Source of the DNA: Nitrososphaerales archaeon
Lineage (GTDB): Archaea > Thermoproteota > Nitrososphaeria > Nitrososphaerales > CADDZS01
Assembly (NCBI GenBank): GCA_030037995.1
Contig: JASHPQ010000095.1
Coordinates: forward strand, 1 to 35,300
Reading direction: 5' to 3'
DNA: 35,300 nt
In this document: one piece after another, positions 24,101-31,218 of the stretch
Layout of the letters: every line of letters begins with the position of its first letter
Position numbering within the stretch: position 1 is the stretch's first letter
Notes under the pieces: model-generated
Told to the model about the DNA's origin: nothing
The model's input: the letters and a program-made list of their open reading frames with translations, nothing else
The model's database searches: none
Translations under genes and position numbers: made by a program

Positions 24101-24658
24101 TTGACTTTCAGAGCAAGCAAGAAGCATAAAGCTCAGGAATCGACAAAATCCGCAAAGAACGCTCTAAAACTTGTTTCTAGGTTTCAGCGTTTTCTCAATA
24201 CAGGGGTTGCTTCAAGAAAAGATCTGAGAGACATCGACGAGCGTTTTGCATCTCAGATCTCTCAGCAAGGGGACAGGATTTTGACACTGCTTGATCAGCT
24301 TAGAGAAGTAGCTCCGAAAAGCCACGGTCAAGACTTGCTCGATCGGACTTGCGAGGTCTGGGCAAAGTGGCTTTCTGACTCAGATTCGAAGGAAAATGTT
24401 GGCTACGGTAATCTGAAATTTTCCGAGGAAATCTCTGACGAAACTCAAAGGCTGTTACTGGAGGGAGTCGTTGACGCTGAAACTCACCTTTTCCAGACTC
24501 TTTTAGCATTCAAAGCCGCCCTATCTTACTTTCTGAAAAATCCAGAAACTATGGAGGTAAGAAACTCCGCGGAAATTATGGGCAGTGCTAAGGAGATAAT
24601 AGAAACATACCTATCAAGGCAGAGAATGCTGGCAAAAATTGCGGGCTCTAGGCGTTAG
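24101..24658 (+). CDS. Helical protein of unknown function
   Basis: I do not recognise this 185-residue protein. It has no signal peptide or membrane segment. The first 20 residues are basic, and the rest reads as several amphipathic helices (for example RDIDERFASQISQQGDRIL and LLLEGVVDAETHLFQTLLAF). Trp occurs once or twice in a WAKWL element. The frame is open from a TTG with a well-placed TATA-like box. It lies between dcd and a small gene of unknown function. It could be a lineage-specific protein; no enzymatic motif is visible. Confidence 0.7.
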   Translation: MTFRASKKHKAQESTKSAKNALKLVSRFQRFLNTGVASRKDLRDIDERFASQISQQGDRILTLLDQLREVAPKSHGQDLLDRTCEVWAKWLSDSDSKENVGYGNLKFSEEISDETQRLLLEGVVDAETHLFQTLLAFKAALSYFLKNPETMEVRNSAEIMGSAKEIIETYLSRQRMLAKIAGSRR

Positions 24659-24786
24659 AAAAACTACTTCGCTCTGCTGATCGTATAGCTCGGCGGCCTT
24701 TCCAAATTCGTGGATGGGCCAAAACGAAAAGATCTTTCTGAGGATTTCTATCAATTTTTTTCATTCGTCCAACTAAGCAGAGCTGC

Positions 24787-24809
24787 CCACACGTCCACAG
24801 TGGATGTGG
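24787..24809. repeat. Inverted repeat in the gap before the small gene at 24862
   Basis: CCACA, CG, TCCAC is matched by GTGGATGTGG around a short centre. It ends 19 bases before the TATA-like box of the next gene. It might be an operator or a transcript end. Confidence 0.35.
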
Positions 24810-24827
24810 CAAAACGTCGGCAATCAC

Positions 24828-24836
24828 TTTTTATTG
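24828..24836 (+). promoter_or_regulatory. TATA box giving a leaderless transcript
   Basis: TTTTTATTG is centred about 30 bases before the ATG at 24862. It supports this short frame as a real gene. Confidence 0.45.
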
Positions 24837-24861
24837 AAAATACTGAGTCTCTTCTTTCTCA

Positions 24862-25068
24862 ATGATCTATCGCTTTTCTGATAATCTCACTGAAAAACAG
24901 GTGCAGGAGCTTACTTCCCGTCTTGAGAACAGAAGGATAACCAGATTTGAGTATGAACTCCAGGGGACAGACAACTATTTCGTTCTCGGATTCGACGATG
25001 AAACAAAGCTTACAATATTCTTCGAGTCGGGAAAGGGCAGTCTTGTACTGGGAGAGGGCTTCCCCTAG
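24862..25068 (+). CDS. Small protein of unknown function (68 aa)
   Basis: The 68-residue protein has an ATG start and a TATA-like box at leaderless distance. Its sequence alternates a helical segment (LTEKQVQELTSRLENRR) with strands (RFEYELQG, YFVLGFDD, KLTIFFES), a plausible compact alpha-beta fold. No metal site or known motif is seen. Its stop shares CTAG with the stop of the convergent CBS gene. I do not recognise the family. Confidence 0.65.
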   Translation: MIYRFSDNLTEKQVQELTSRLENRRITRFEYELQGTDNYFVLGFDDETKLTIFFESGKGSLVLGEGFP

Positions 25069-25580
25069 GCCGGAGTGGGCCTCAACTCCTCTGTCGTAAA
25101 GAGATCGTACTCGTTCACCATCCCCGCCGCCTCTCCGTCGCGGGTTATCAAAAGTCGTCTGAAGTCGTGTTTCCGCATTAGCTCGATCGCCTTTTTGACC
25201 GAGGTGTCCTCCTCCACAGAGACGAGCGGCGAAGACATAATTTTTCTCAATAGAACGTGAGCAGCGGGGAGATCGTCGGCCACGATCTTGTAAAGCATGT
25301 CCCGCTCGGTGACGATCCCCACGGGCTTACCGCCTTGCGTCACGAACACGCTCCCCGTCTTTTTTTCCCTCATGAGTCTCGCCGCATCCCACGCGCTGGA
25401 GTTGATATCTATCGTAAGAAGATCGCGGGACATGAACTTGCTGACTGGGTCGTCCAGTGGACTTTTTGCATCTGTCCAGTCAATCCAGAAAGAAACATTT
25501 GCATTGCAGGCGCTGCAGCTGTCAGGAGGGAGATCCTGATCGTAAACCTCCCCGCAACGATAGCACTTCCATTTCGGCAA
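25065..25580 (-). CDS. Zinc-ribbon plus two CBS domains, regulatory protein
   Basis: The 171 residues combine an N-terminal zinc ribbon (Cys 6, 9, 22 and 25, in CYRCG and CSACN) with a tandem pair of CBS motifs. The first is from about 47 (FMSRDLLTIDINSSAWDAARLM to GIVTERDMLYKIV) and the second from about 113 (KIMSSPLVSVEEDTSVKKAIELM to GMVNEYDLF). CBS pairs often bind adenine nucleotides and regulate other proteins; the ligand and partner are unknown. The start is TTG. It converges on the small gene to its right and shares the CTAG of the stop codons. Confidence 0.85.
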   Translation of the reverse strand: MPKWKCYRCGEVYDQDLPPDSCSACNANVSFWIDWTDAKSPLDDPVSKFMSRDLLTIDINSSAWDAARLMREKKTGSVFVTQGGKPVGIVTERDMLYKIVADDLPAAHVLLRKIMSSPLVSVEEDTSVKKAIELMRKHDFRRLLITRDGEAAGMVNEYDLFTTEELRPTPA

Positions 25581-25643
25581 TACGTAGGAATAAGTTGCCG
25601 ACTTGATGATAACGTTTACTGTGGTAGTGAATCGCGGTACAGC

Positions 25644-25994
25644 CTAGATCTTACCTAGTCCACCGACATCTTCCTGACTTTCGGGCTTTATGCTGTCGTA
25701 CTCTACGACCATTTCATTATTCAGGAGACGCCTCTGAACCTCGGATATTAGATCGTCTATCTCTTGGTCATTTGCGACTCCTGTTTTGGTAATTATAGTC
25801 CGTCTTTCTTCCTCTGATATGCTCACGTTGACGTTATGTCCTCCGTAATTACCCCCGAAAGCGACGCCATCAAAGGAGATTTTCAAAGAACCCTGCGATT
25901 TCAAATCTAATGTAAAGTACCCTCTCATTCGATATGACGAGCCTAATCCCTCCAGAGAAGTAATGTAGACTTGGTCGAGGCTGTCTATGAGCAT
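25644..25994 (-). CDS. Small protein of unknown function (116 aa)
   Basis: I do not recognise this protein. It has an ATG start with a TATA-like box at leaderless distance upstream. The first two thirds are strand-rich (YRMRGYFTLDL, GSLKISFDGVAFGGNYGG) and the rest is helical, with RRTIITKTGVANDQEIDDLISEVQRRL. No transmembrane segment or catalytic motif is seen. It lies 63 bases upstream of the CBS gene on the same strand, so the two might be co-transcribed. Confidence 0.65.
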   Translation of the reverse strand: MLIDSLDQVYITSLEGLGSSYRMRGYFTLDLKSQGSLKISFDGVAFGGNYGGHNVNVSISEEERRTIITKTGVANDQEIDDLISEVQRRLLNNEMVVEYDSIKPESQEDVGGLGKI

Positions 25995-26017
25995 AGTTCG
26001 GATGCCTGGTCGTTTTG

Positions 26018-26027
26018 TTATTTAGAT
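26018..26027 (-). promoter_or_regulatory. TATA box of the 116-residue protein gene
   Basis: On the minus strand TCTAAATAA is centred about 28 bases before the ATG at 25994, the distance for a leaderless transcript. Confidence 0.4.
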
Positions 26028-26212
26028 ACGGAACGGAGTTTTATGAATTCTTCCTTCAAAAAATAAAGAAGCACCAAGTTTCTTCTCAAACAGGATTTTT
26101 GATTTTTTTCTCATGCAGCATTCATCGAGAAATGGGGCAGATTGAGTGAATCATCGTTATCATCGACCTACCCAAAGCCTTAATGCAATCACACAGAAAA
26201 AATTGGCAGCTC

Positions 26213-26220
26213 GATAAAAC
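26213..26220 (+). promoter_or_regulatory. TATA box of the isocitrate/isopropylmalate dehydrogenase gene
   Basis: GATAAAAC is centred 28 bases before the TTG at 26245. It predicts a leaderless or nearly leaderless transcript. Confidence 0.45.
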
Positions 26221-26244
26221 GCTAAATTGATGGCTGAGTAGTCC

Positions 26245-27273
26245 TTGGGAAAACGAGTCGCTCTGATTTTAGGGGACGGTACGGGGCCCGAGCTGGTCGA
26301 AGCCATGCTGATGGTTCTGAGAGCCGCGGGGACGGGAGCTGAATTCGTTAGATGCGACGCCGGTCTGGACTGGTGGGAAAAGCATGGAGGACCATCGCTT
26401 GTCCCTGATGAAACTTGGAAGATTCTTGATTCCTGCAGCGCGTGTTTCAAAGGCCCGACGACAACACCCTGGACTCCGGGTTCTCCGCGAAGCGTCGCTG
26501 TCAGCATCAGACAAAAGTACAACCTTTATGCAAATGTCAGACCGATTAAATCGTACAAGGGGCACGTTTCCGTACTGGGCGAAGTTGATTTTGTTTGCGT
26601 TAGGGAAGCAACTGAGGGGATGTACAGCGGATTGGAGCATCGGCTTTCCAATGACGTTGCGATTGGCATTCGAAAAATAACGCGGGAAGCTAGCAGACGC
26701 GTCACGGAATATGCCTTCAAAGAAGCGGAGCGGCGAACTTGGTCTACTGTATACGCAATCAGCAAAGCAAACATACTCAAGGAAACCGATGGCCTTTTCC
26801 TTGAAGCGGTACGCAATGTCGCTTCAAAACACCCTAGCATCAAACTCGAGGAAGCTTTCATTGACAATTTTTCACAGCAGCTGGTTAAGAATCCGCAGCT
26901 CTTCAATCAGTGCGTGATCTTGAGTACGAACTTGTTCATGGACATCTTGTCGGAGGAGGCTTCGGGCTTGGTCGGGAGTATCGGAACTGTTTGCTCTGCG
27001 AATATCGGGGATAAGTACGCTATGTTTGAACCGGCTCATGGGAGCTCTCCAAAATACAAAGGCCTTGACAAGGTCGACCCTGTGGCTACGATACTCTCTG
27101 GAGCTTGGCTCTTGAGTTACATTGGCGAAGAAGCGCAAGCCAAAGCTATTTTCGACGCCACTAGCAGCGTGATCGAGGAAAACAAAGTGGTGACCTACGA
27201 TCTGGGGGGCAGTGCCAAAACTTCGGAAATGGCTACGGCTATAGCGAGTAAAGTCTCGAAAGCTCTCAAATGA
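26245..27273 (+). CDS. Isocitrate/isopropylmalate dehydrogenase family enzyme (probably isocitrate dehydrogenase)
   Basis: This is a beta-decarboxylating dehydrogenase that oxidises a 2-hydroxy-tricarboxylate or related acid. The 342 residues start GKRVALILGDGTGPE. Substrate-binding arginines lie in SIRQKYNLYANVRPIKSY (89 onwards), followed by VREATEGMYSGLEH (119 onwards), the active-site Lys in ISKANILK (K174), and the acidic set FIDN (D207), NLFMDILSEEA (D233, E237). The cofactor part is FEPAHGSSPKY. The family is certain. Substrate is not, since isocitrate and isopropylmalate enzymes differ by few residues and no leucine genes adjoin. Start is TTG. Its 3' end overlaps the mptE gene by 8 bases. 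Confidence 0.88.
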   Translation: MGKRVALILGDGTGPELVEAMLMVLRAAGTGAEFVRCDAGLDWWEKHGGPSLVPDETWKILDSCSACFKGPTTTPWTPGSPRSVAVSIRQKYNLYANVRPIKSYKGHVSVLGEVDFVCVREATEGMYSGLEHRLSNDVAIGIRKITREASRRVTEYAFKEAERRTWSTVYAISKANILKETDGLFLEAVRNVASKHPSIKLEEAFIDNFSQQLVKNPQLFNQCVILSTNLFMDILSEEASGLVGSIGTVCSANIGDKYAMFEPAHGSSPKYKGLDKVDPVATILSGAWLLSYIGEEAQAKAIFDATSSVIEENKVVTYDLGGSAKTSEMATAIASKVSKALK

Positions 27274-28075
27274 GCTCCTCGTAAGCGATTTTCGGAATTC
27301 CCCTTATTTCCACTCCGTTCTTTGTAACATTCTGAAATCTGACTGCGGGGCAATTTTGTATCAGGAACTCGAGGGATCTTTTTCCCCATTCGAGTTTCAA
27401 TGGTCTTTTAGGGTTCCTTGCGGCACCATACCTGTTGAGAGAGTACCTACCCTCTTTTTCCCCAAAGTCCATTCCGGCTATCACGATCAGAGAAGGTTCG
27501 AAGAAAGAAGCAATGAAGCACGCTCGGTCCCCGTCGGTGAAGCCTCCGAAATTGCGAACCGGTTCTCTGGTCGCGACTTGGGTGGTGCCGAGCTTGTTTG
27601 ATGGAAGCTGCGGGAGGATCGTCCTGACTAGCTCGGAGTTGTCTCCATGTCCATGGGCAAATACAAAGCCCTTTTGACTGCATTGCTGCAAGGTTTCAAC
27701 CGAACAGCTGTCTAGGTCTGAAACGGTGAGATTTGCAATAAATCCGGCTTCGCTTAACGCTTCGGCTGCCCCATCAGCTGCAATGACGAATGGATGCTTT
27801 CTTGAAATGTATTCTTCCAGACCTTCAATGTCTTCATCCAGCGAGGGCCCTGCACCGAATACGATCGCGGGTTTTCCCCGAAGCCCTGCCGAGATTATAG
27901 TCAGAGCTTTCTGATTTTTAGTATTTTTAAGTTGTGAGTACATCAGATCGCGGCAAGCGATGTCCATTCTCTCGTCTAAACCGAGAGCATCGCGAATGGA
28001 CGAGTATAAGAGTGCCCGCCATAGCTCTCCTACCTTAGGGGACGAAGTTAGGTCCAAATCTTTGCTATAACTCAT
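27266..28075 (-). CDS. mptE: 6-hydroxymethylpterin diphosphokinase (MptE-type, DUF115)
   Basis: MptE activates 6-hydroxymethyl-7,8-dihydropterin with ATP for pterin cofactor synthesis (tetrahydrofolate or tetrahydromethanopterin). The 269 residues show the DUF115 signature: AIVFGAGPSLDEDIEGLEE, FVIAADGAAEALSEAGF and LTVSDLDS near residues 75-140, then HGHGDNSELV, FGGFTDGDRA and IAGMDFGEKEGRYS. The start is ATG, 10 bases from the divergent start of the dihydropteroate synthase gene, the next step in the pathway. Function is inferred from family and neighbour. Confidence 0.87.
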   Translation of the reverse strand: MSYSKDLDLTSSPKVGELWRALLYSSIRDALGLDERMDIACRDLMYSQLKNTKNQKALTIISAGLRGKPAIVFGAGPSLDEDIEGLEEYISRKHPFVIAADGAAEALSEAGFIANLTVSDLDSCSVETLQQCSQKGFVFAHGHGDNSELVRTILPQLPSNKLGTTQVATREPVRNFGGFTDGDRACFIASFFEPSLIVIAGMDFGEKEGRYSLNRYGAARNPKRPLKLEWGKRSLEFLIQNCPAVRFQNVTKNGVEIRGIPKIAYEELI

Positions 28076-28085
28076 TTAACCTGTT

Positions 28086-29081
28086 ATGAAAAAAAGGGAT
28101 CCGTTCGAATTATTGGTCGTTTGCAAGGGAATCGAAGGAAGAATAGGAAAGCTGAGAGTCGGGGACTCGTATCCTGTAAGAATCATGGGCGTTATCAACC
28201 TGACTAGCGACTCGTTCTATTCTGGTTCAATTCGGAAAACCTCAGATGAGGTAAAGGCTGAGGCGCTACGCATGCAGCAGGAAGGAGCCGACATCATAGA
28301 CTTGGGAGCGAGATCCACCGCCCCTTACAAAAAGTTCGAGATTCCTGTCTCAGTTGAAAAGAAAGTTCTGGCAGAAGCTGTGAAGATAGTTTGCCGCTTT
28401 GTTGACATCCCCGTCTCTGCGGACACAACACGATTTGAACCCGCAAAAACCGCCCTAGAGGCAGGGGCTACGGCGTTGAATGAAGTTTATGGGTTAACGG
28501 GAAAAGACGCCGGAAAGATGGCCGGGCTCGTTGCCTCGAAAGAGTGCGCTTTGATGCTCACGGCTCACGAGTCGAAACCGCTAAGAGCCCGAGGTGAAAC
28601 CCCGATTGAACGAGTGGTCGCTGCTCTGTCGAGGAGCTTGGGATTCTGCGGTGATCGGGGGATTTCTCGAAAGAACATAATAGTCGATCCGGGAATAGGC
28701 TTTTTCAAAGATGAAGATATTTCCAACATAGAATGGAATTGCAGTGTAATAGAAGACCTCGAAATGCTCCGTACATTGGGGCAGTCCATCTGCGTTGGCG
28801 TCTCCAGAAAGCGGTTTCTCGGGCAGCTTGTCGGGGACAAACCGCCGGAAGCGCGATTGAATGCCTCGCTCGCTGCAAGCGCCATCTCGATCTACAATGG
28901 GGCACACATGATCAGGACGCATGACGTAAGGGAGACTCTCGAAGTGGCGACAGTCGCAAAGGCCCTCCAAGAAAAAAGGATTTATTCAATGAGGCCGCAA
29001 ACGGAAATAGCCGAGATATTCAATGCCGAAGAGCGATTCTCCGAACGAAGAAGAGATAAAAAAGGCCGCAGAGATGCGTGA
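28086..29081 (+). CDS. folP: Dihydropteroate synthase-like enzyme
   Basis: The enzyme joins a pterin diphosphate to an aminobenzoate-type acceptor. The 331 residues show the pterin-binding TIM-barrel pattern: IMGVINLTSDSFYSGS, ADIIDLGARSTAPY, PVSADTTRFEPAKTALEAG, IIVDPGIGFFKDED and CVGVSRKRFLGQL. The first 35 residues are an N-terminal extension. The STAP motif and loop layout resemble archaeal homologues rather than bacterial FolP. Adjacent MptE supports a role in methanopterin or folate synthesis. Start is ATG, and the last 59 bases overlap the next gene if that gene uses its first ATG. Confidence 0.88.
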   Translation: MKKRDPFELLVVCKGIEGRIGKLRVGDSYPVRIMGVINLTSDSFYSGSIRKTSDEVKAEALRMQQEGADIIDLGARSTAPYKKFEIPVSVEKKVLAEAVKIVCRFVDIPVSADTTRFEPAKTALEAGATALNEVYGLTGKDAGKMAGLVASKECALMLTAHESKPLRARGETPIERVVAALSRSLGFCGDRGISRKNIIVDPGIGFFKDEDISNIEWNCSVIEDLEMLRTLGQSICVGVSRKRFLGQLVGDKPPEARLNASLAASAISIYNGAHMIRTHDVRETLEVATVAKALQEKRIYSMRPQTEIAEIFNAEERFSERRRDKKGRRDA

Positions 29082-29649
29082 ATGGCTTGAGGAGAGAATC
29101 GCAGAGACCGAGATCGAGCTTTCTCGGCTGAGGGATGTGCAGTCGATAGTCGATTCCGTCCTTCGAAGGACTAGTTTCGTTCCCGCTACTGAGCTTCGTT
29201 CCTATAATTCACCATCCGCTAAGAGCCAAGCTCCTGAAAGGACAGGAACGCAGGTAAAGTCAGAATTGCAAGCACCGGTTCCAAAGAGCTCCTCCTCTGA
29301 GGAATCAAGAGAACTCCGGCGAGCAAAAGATGGAAAGCTGATAGCAGCTGCACTCGTTACTCCTGAAAAGATAGTAGTCGTACCAAGCGAGGATGTACGA
29401 GTGTCGCAGACCATTCCTCCCTTTCAGAATTTTTTCATAAACAGAATAGTAAAGGGATACGAATTGAAAGATCAAGAACTTGTCTCCGCAGGAAAGCTGG
29501 ATGCGCGTCAGGTTCTAAAATTTGGAGTGGAAGAATCGGAAGGAAGCATCGTCAAGGTCACTATTGAAAATTACAGAGAAAAAGCTAGGCTGAACGAGAT
29601 CTTGAATACGATCAATTGGGCGTTCATGAAGATGCTCGAAAAGAAATGA
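29023..29649 (+). CDS. Conserved-looking protein of unknown function, coiled coil plus C-terminal domain
   Basis: I do not recognise this protein. The 208 residues begin with a coiled-coil-like helix (EEEIKKAAEMREWLEERIAE and further to about 45), then a Ser/Pro/Lys/Glu-rich linker (60-105), then a strand- and helix-rich C-terminal domain with GKLIAAALVTPEKIVVVPSE and IPPFQNFFINRIVKGYELKD. The ATG at 29023 gives a 59-base overlap with folP. The in-frame ATG at 29074 gives an 8-base overlap (M18) and is a good alternative start. Position suggests co-transcription with folP, but no pterin link is visible. Confidence 0.7.
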   Translation: MPKSDSPNEEEIKKAAEMREWLEERIAETEIELSRLRDVQSIVDSVLRRTSFVPATELRSYNSPSAKSQAPERTGTQVKSELQAPVPKSSSSEESRELRRAKDGKLIAAALVTPEKIVVVPSEDVRVSQTIPPFQNFFINRIVKGYELKDQELVSAGKLDARQVLKFGVEESEGSIVKVTIENYREKARLNEILNTINWAFMKMLEKK

Positions 29650-29699
29650 TCTTTTTTCCAAGAAATGCACACCCAAAGAATCCTTCCCGATCATAAACG

Positions 29700-29707
29700 T
29701 TTATAGC
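29700..29707 (+). promoter_or_regulatory. TATA-like box of guaB-guaA
   Basis: TTTATAGC is about 50 bases before the TTG of guaB. Transcription about 26 bases downstream would leave a leader of about 25 bases containing GGGAG, which could act as a ribosome-binding site. Confidence 0.45.
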
Positions 29708-29753
29708 GTTCTTTCGATGGTTTAGCTTCGGCAAGGGAGTAATTGAGAGTCCT

Positions 29754-31211
29754 TTGCCTGTCGATTTTTATTCGAAGCTAGTAAACGCCCGGGGAGTTTA
29801 TACTTTCCGGGACTTTGTCCTAATACCCGGAAGGAGCGATATTGAGCCGTCAAACGTCGATCTTTCGGTTAACCTCACTTCCAAAATAAAACTGAAGCTT
29901 CCGCTCGTCTCATCTCCGATGGACACTGTGACGGAAGCGGATATGGCAATCGCTCTTGCAAGGCAGGGTGGCATCGGCATCATACACCGAAACATGTCTG
30001 TGGAAGAACAGGTGGAAAATGCGAAGAAGGTAAAGAGGGCTGAATCTTTCATCATCAGAGACGTAGTCACAATTCGTTCGTACCAGAGTGTCTCCGAGGC
30101 ACTCGACCTAATGCAAAAAAACAGTATATCTGGTCTTCCTGTTGTGGAAGCCGGAGACCGGCTGGTCGGCATTCTAACGCGCAGAGATGTGAATTTTGCA
30201 GACAAAAAGGATGACGTGAAATCGGTGATGACGAGCGACGTAACGTTCGCCGGACCCAATGTGACAATTGATGAAGCAAAGAAGATAATGCACCAGCACC
30301 GCGTCGAGAAACTTCCAGTGGTGGATGCCGAAAAGAAGCTTCTAGGTTTGATAACGATCAAGGACGTTTATTCTAGGGAACGAAACTCGCTCGCTTCAAG
30401 GGACTCCGAAGGCCGGCTACTCGTGGGGGCGGCAGTTTCACCCCATGACTTGGAGAGAGCCAAGGCTCTAGAGAGATATGTAGACATTCTCGTTTCAGAT
30501 GTGGCTCACTTTCACAATGTAAACATCATCGAAGCAGCCAAAAAGCTGACCAAGCAGGTCTCGACCGAGTTCATAGTGGGCAACATCGGCACCGAGGAAG
30601 CAACTCGCGACGTCGTCGATGCGCTTGGGGACAAGATAGCGGCCATTCGCGCTGGCGTGGGATCTGGTTCCATCTGTGTCACTTCGGAAGTCACAAAGGC
30701 TGGTGCGCCGACTCTGTTTGCCGTAGCGCAAATCGGGCAGACATTGCATGACCTCGGACTACACATTCCAATAATCGCTGACGGCGGAATCAGGGCGGCC
30801 GGTGATGCGGCGCTCGCGCTCGCCGCTGGAGCGTCGGCGGTGATGATGGGAAATGTTTTCGCCGGGTGCGCCGAATCTCCGGGAGGTCTCATTAAGATCG
30901 GAGGCGAGTACTACAAACCATACCGCGGGATGGGAAGCATTTCGTCTAGGCAGAAGAGATTTGCCCTAGATCGCTATAGTCAGCCTTCGAAGGGAATTGC
31001 AGAGGGGGTTGAAGGTGTAGTGCCTTACAGGGGAGAGGTTCAGACGGTAGTAGAGGAGTTCAGTGCCGGTCTCAGAGCTTCGTTTGGCTATGCAGGAGCT
31101 ATTTCCATTACGGATCTCCAGAGTAAGGCCAACTTCGGGGTAGTCAGTGCTGCTGGTGTGGATGAGCTGAGGCCCCACAATATAATTCTTCCGGGCGAAG
31201 AGAAGATTTAG
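29754..31211 (+). CDS. guaB: Inosine-5'-monophosphate dehydrogenase
   Basis: IMPDH oxidises IMP to XMP, the first step of GMP synthesis. The 485 residues have the usual TIM barrel with two inserted CBS domains (about 102-210, for example IIRDVVTIRSYQSVSEALDLM). The catalytic loop is VGSGSICVTSEV with Cys308, followed by PIIADGGIRAAGDAALALAAGA and the flap with GMGSISSRQKRFALDRYSQ and GVEGVVPYRGEV. The Cys loop reads more like the eukaryotic form (GSGSIC-T-EV) than the common GPGSICTTR. The start is TTG. guaA follows after 7 bases. Confidence 0.94.
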   Translation: MPVDFYSKLVNARGVYTFRDFVLIPGRSDIEPSNVDLSVNLTSKIKLKLPLVSSPMDTVTEADMAIALARQGGIGIIHRNMSVEEQVENAKKVKRAESFIIRDVVTIRSYQSVSEALDLMQKNSISGLPVVEAGDRLVGILTRRDVNFADKKDDVKSVMTSDVTFAGPNVTIDEAKKIMHQHRVEKLPVVDAEKKLLGLITIKDVYSRERNSLASRDSEGRLLVGAAVSPHDLERAKALERYVDILVSDVAHFHNVNIIEAAKKLTKQVSTEFIVGNIGTEEATRDVVDALGDKIAAIRAGVGSGSICVTSEVTKAGAPTLFAVAQIGQTLHDLGLHIPIIADGGIRAAGDAALALAAGASAVMMGNVFAGCAESPGGLIKIGGEYYKPYRGMGSISSRQKRFALDRYSQPSKGIAEGVEGVVPYRGEVQTVVEEFSAGLRASFGYAGAISITDLQSKANFGVVSAAGVDELRPHNIILPGEEKI

Positions 31212-31218
31212 GCAGTCT

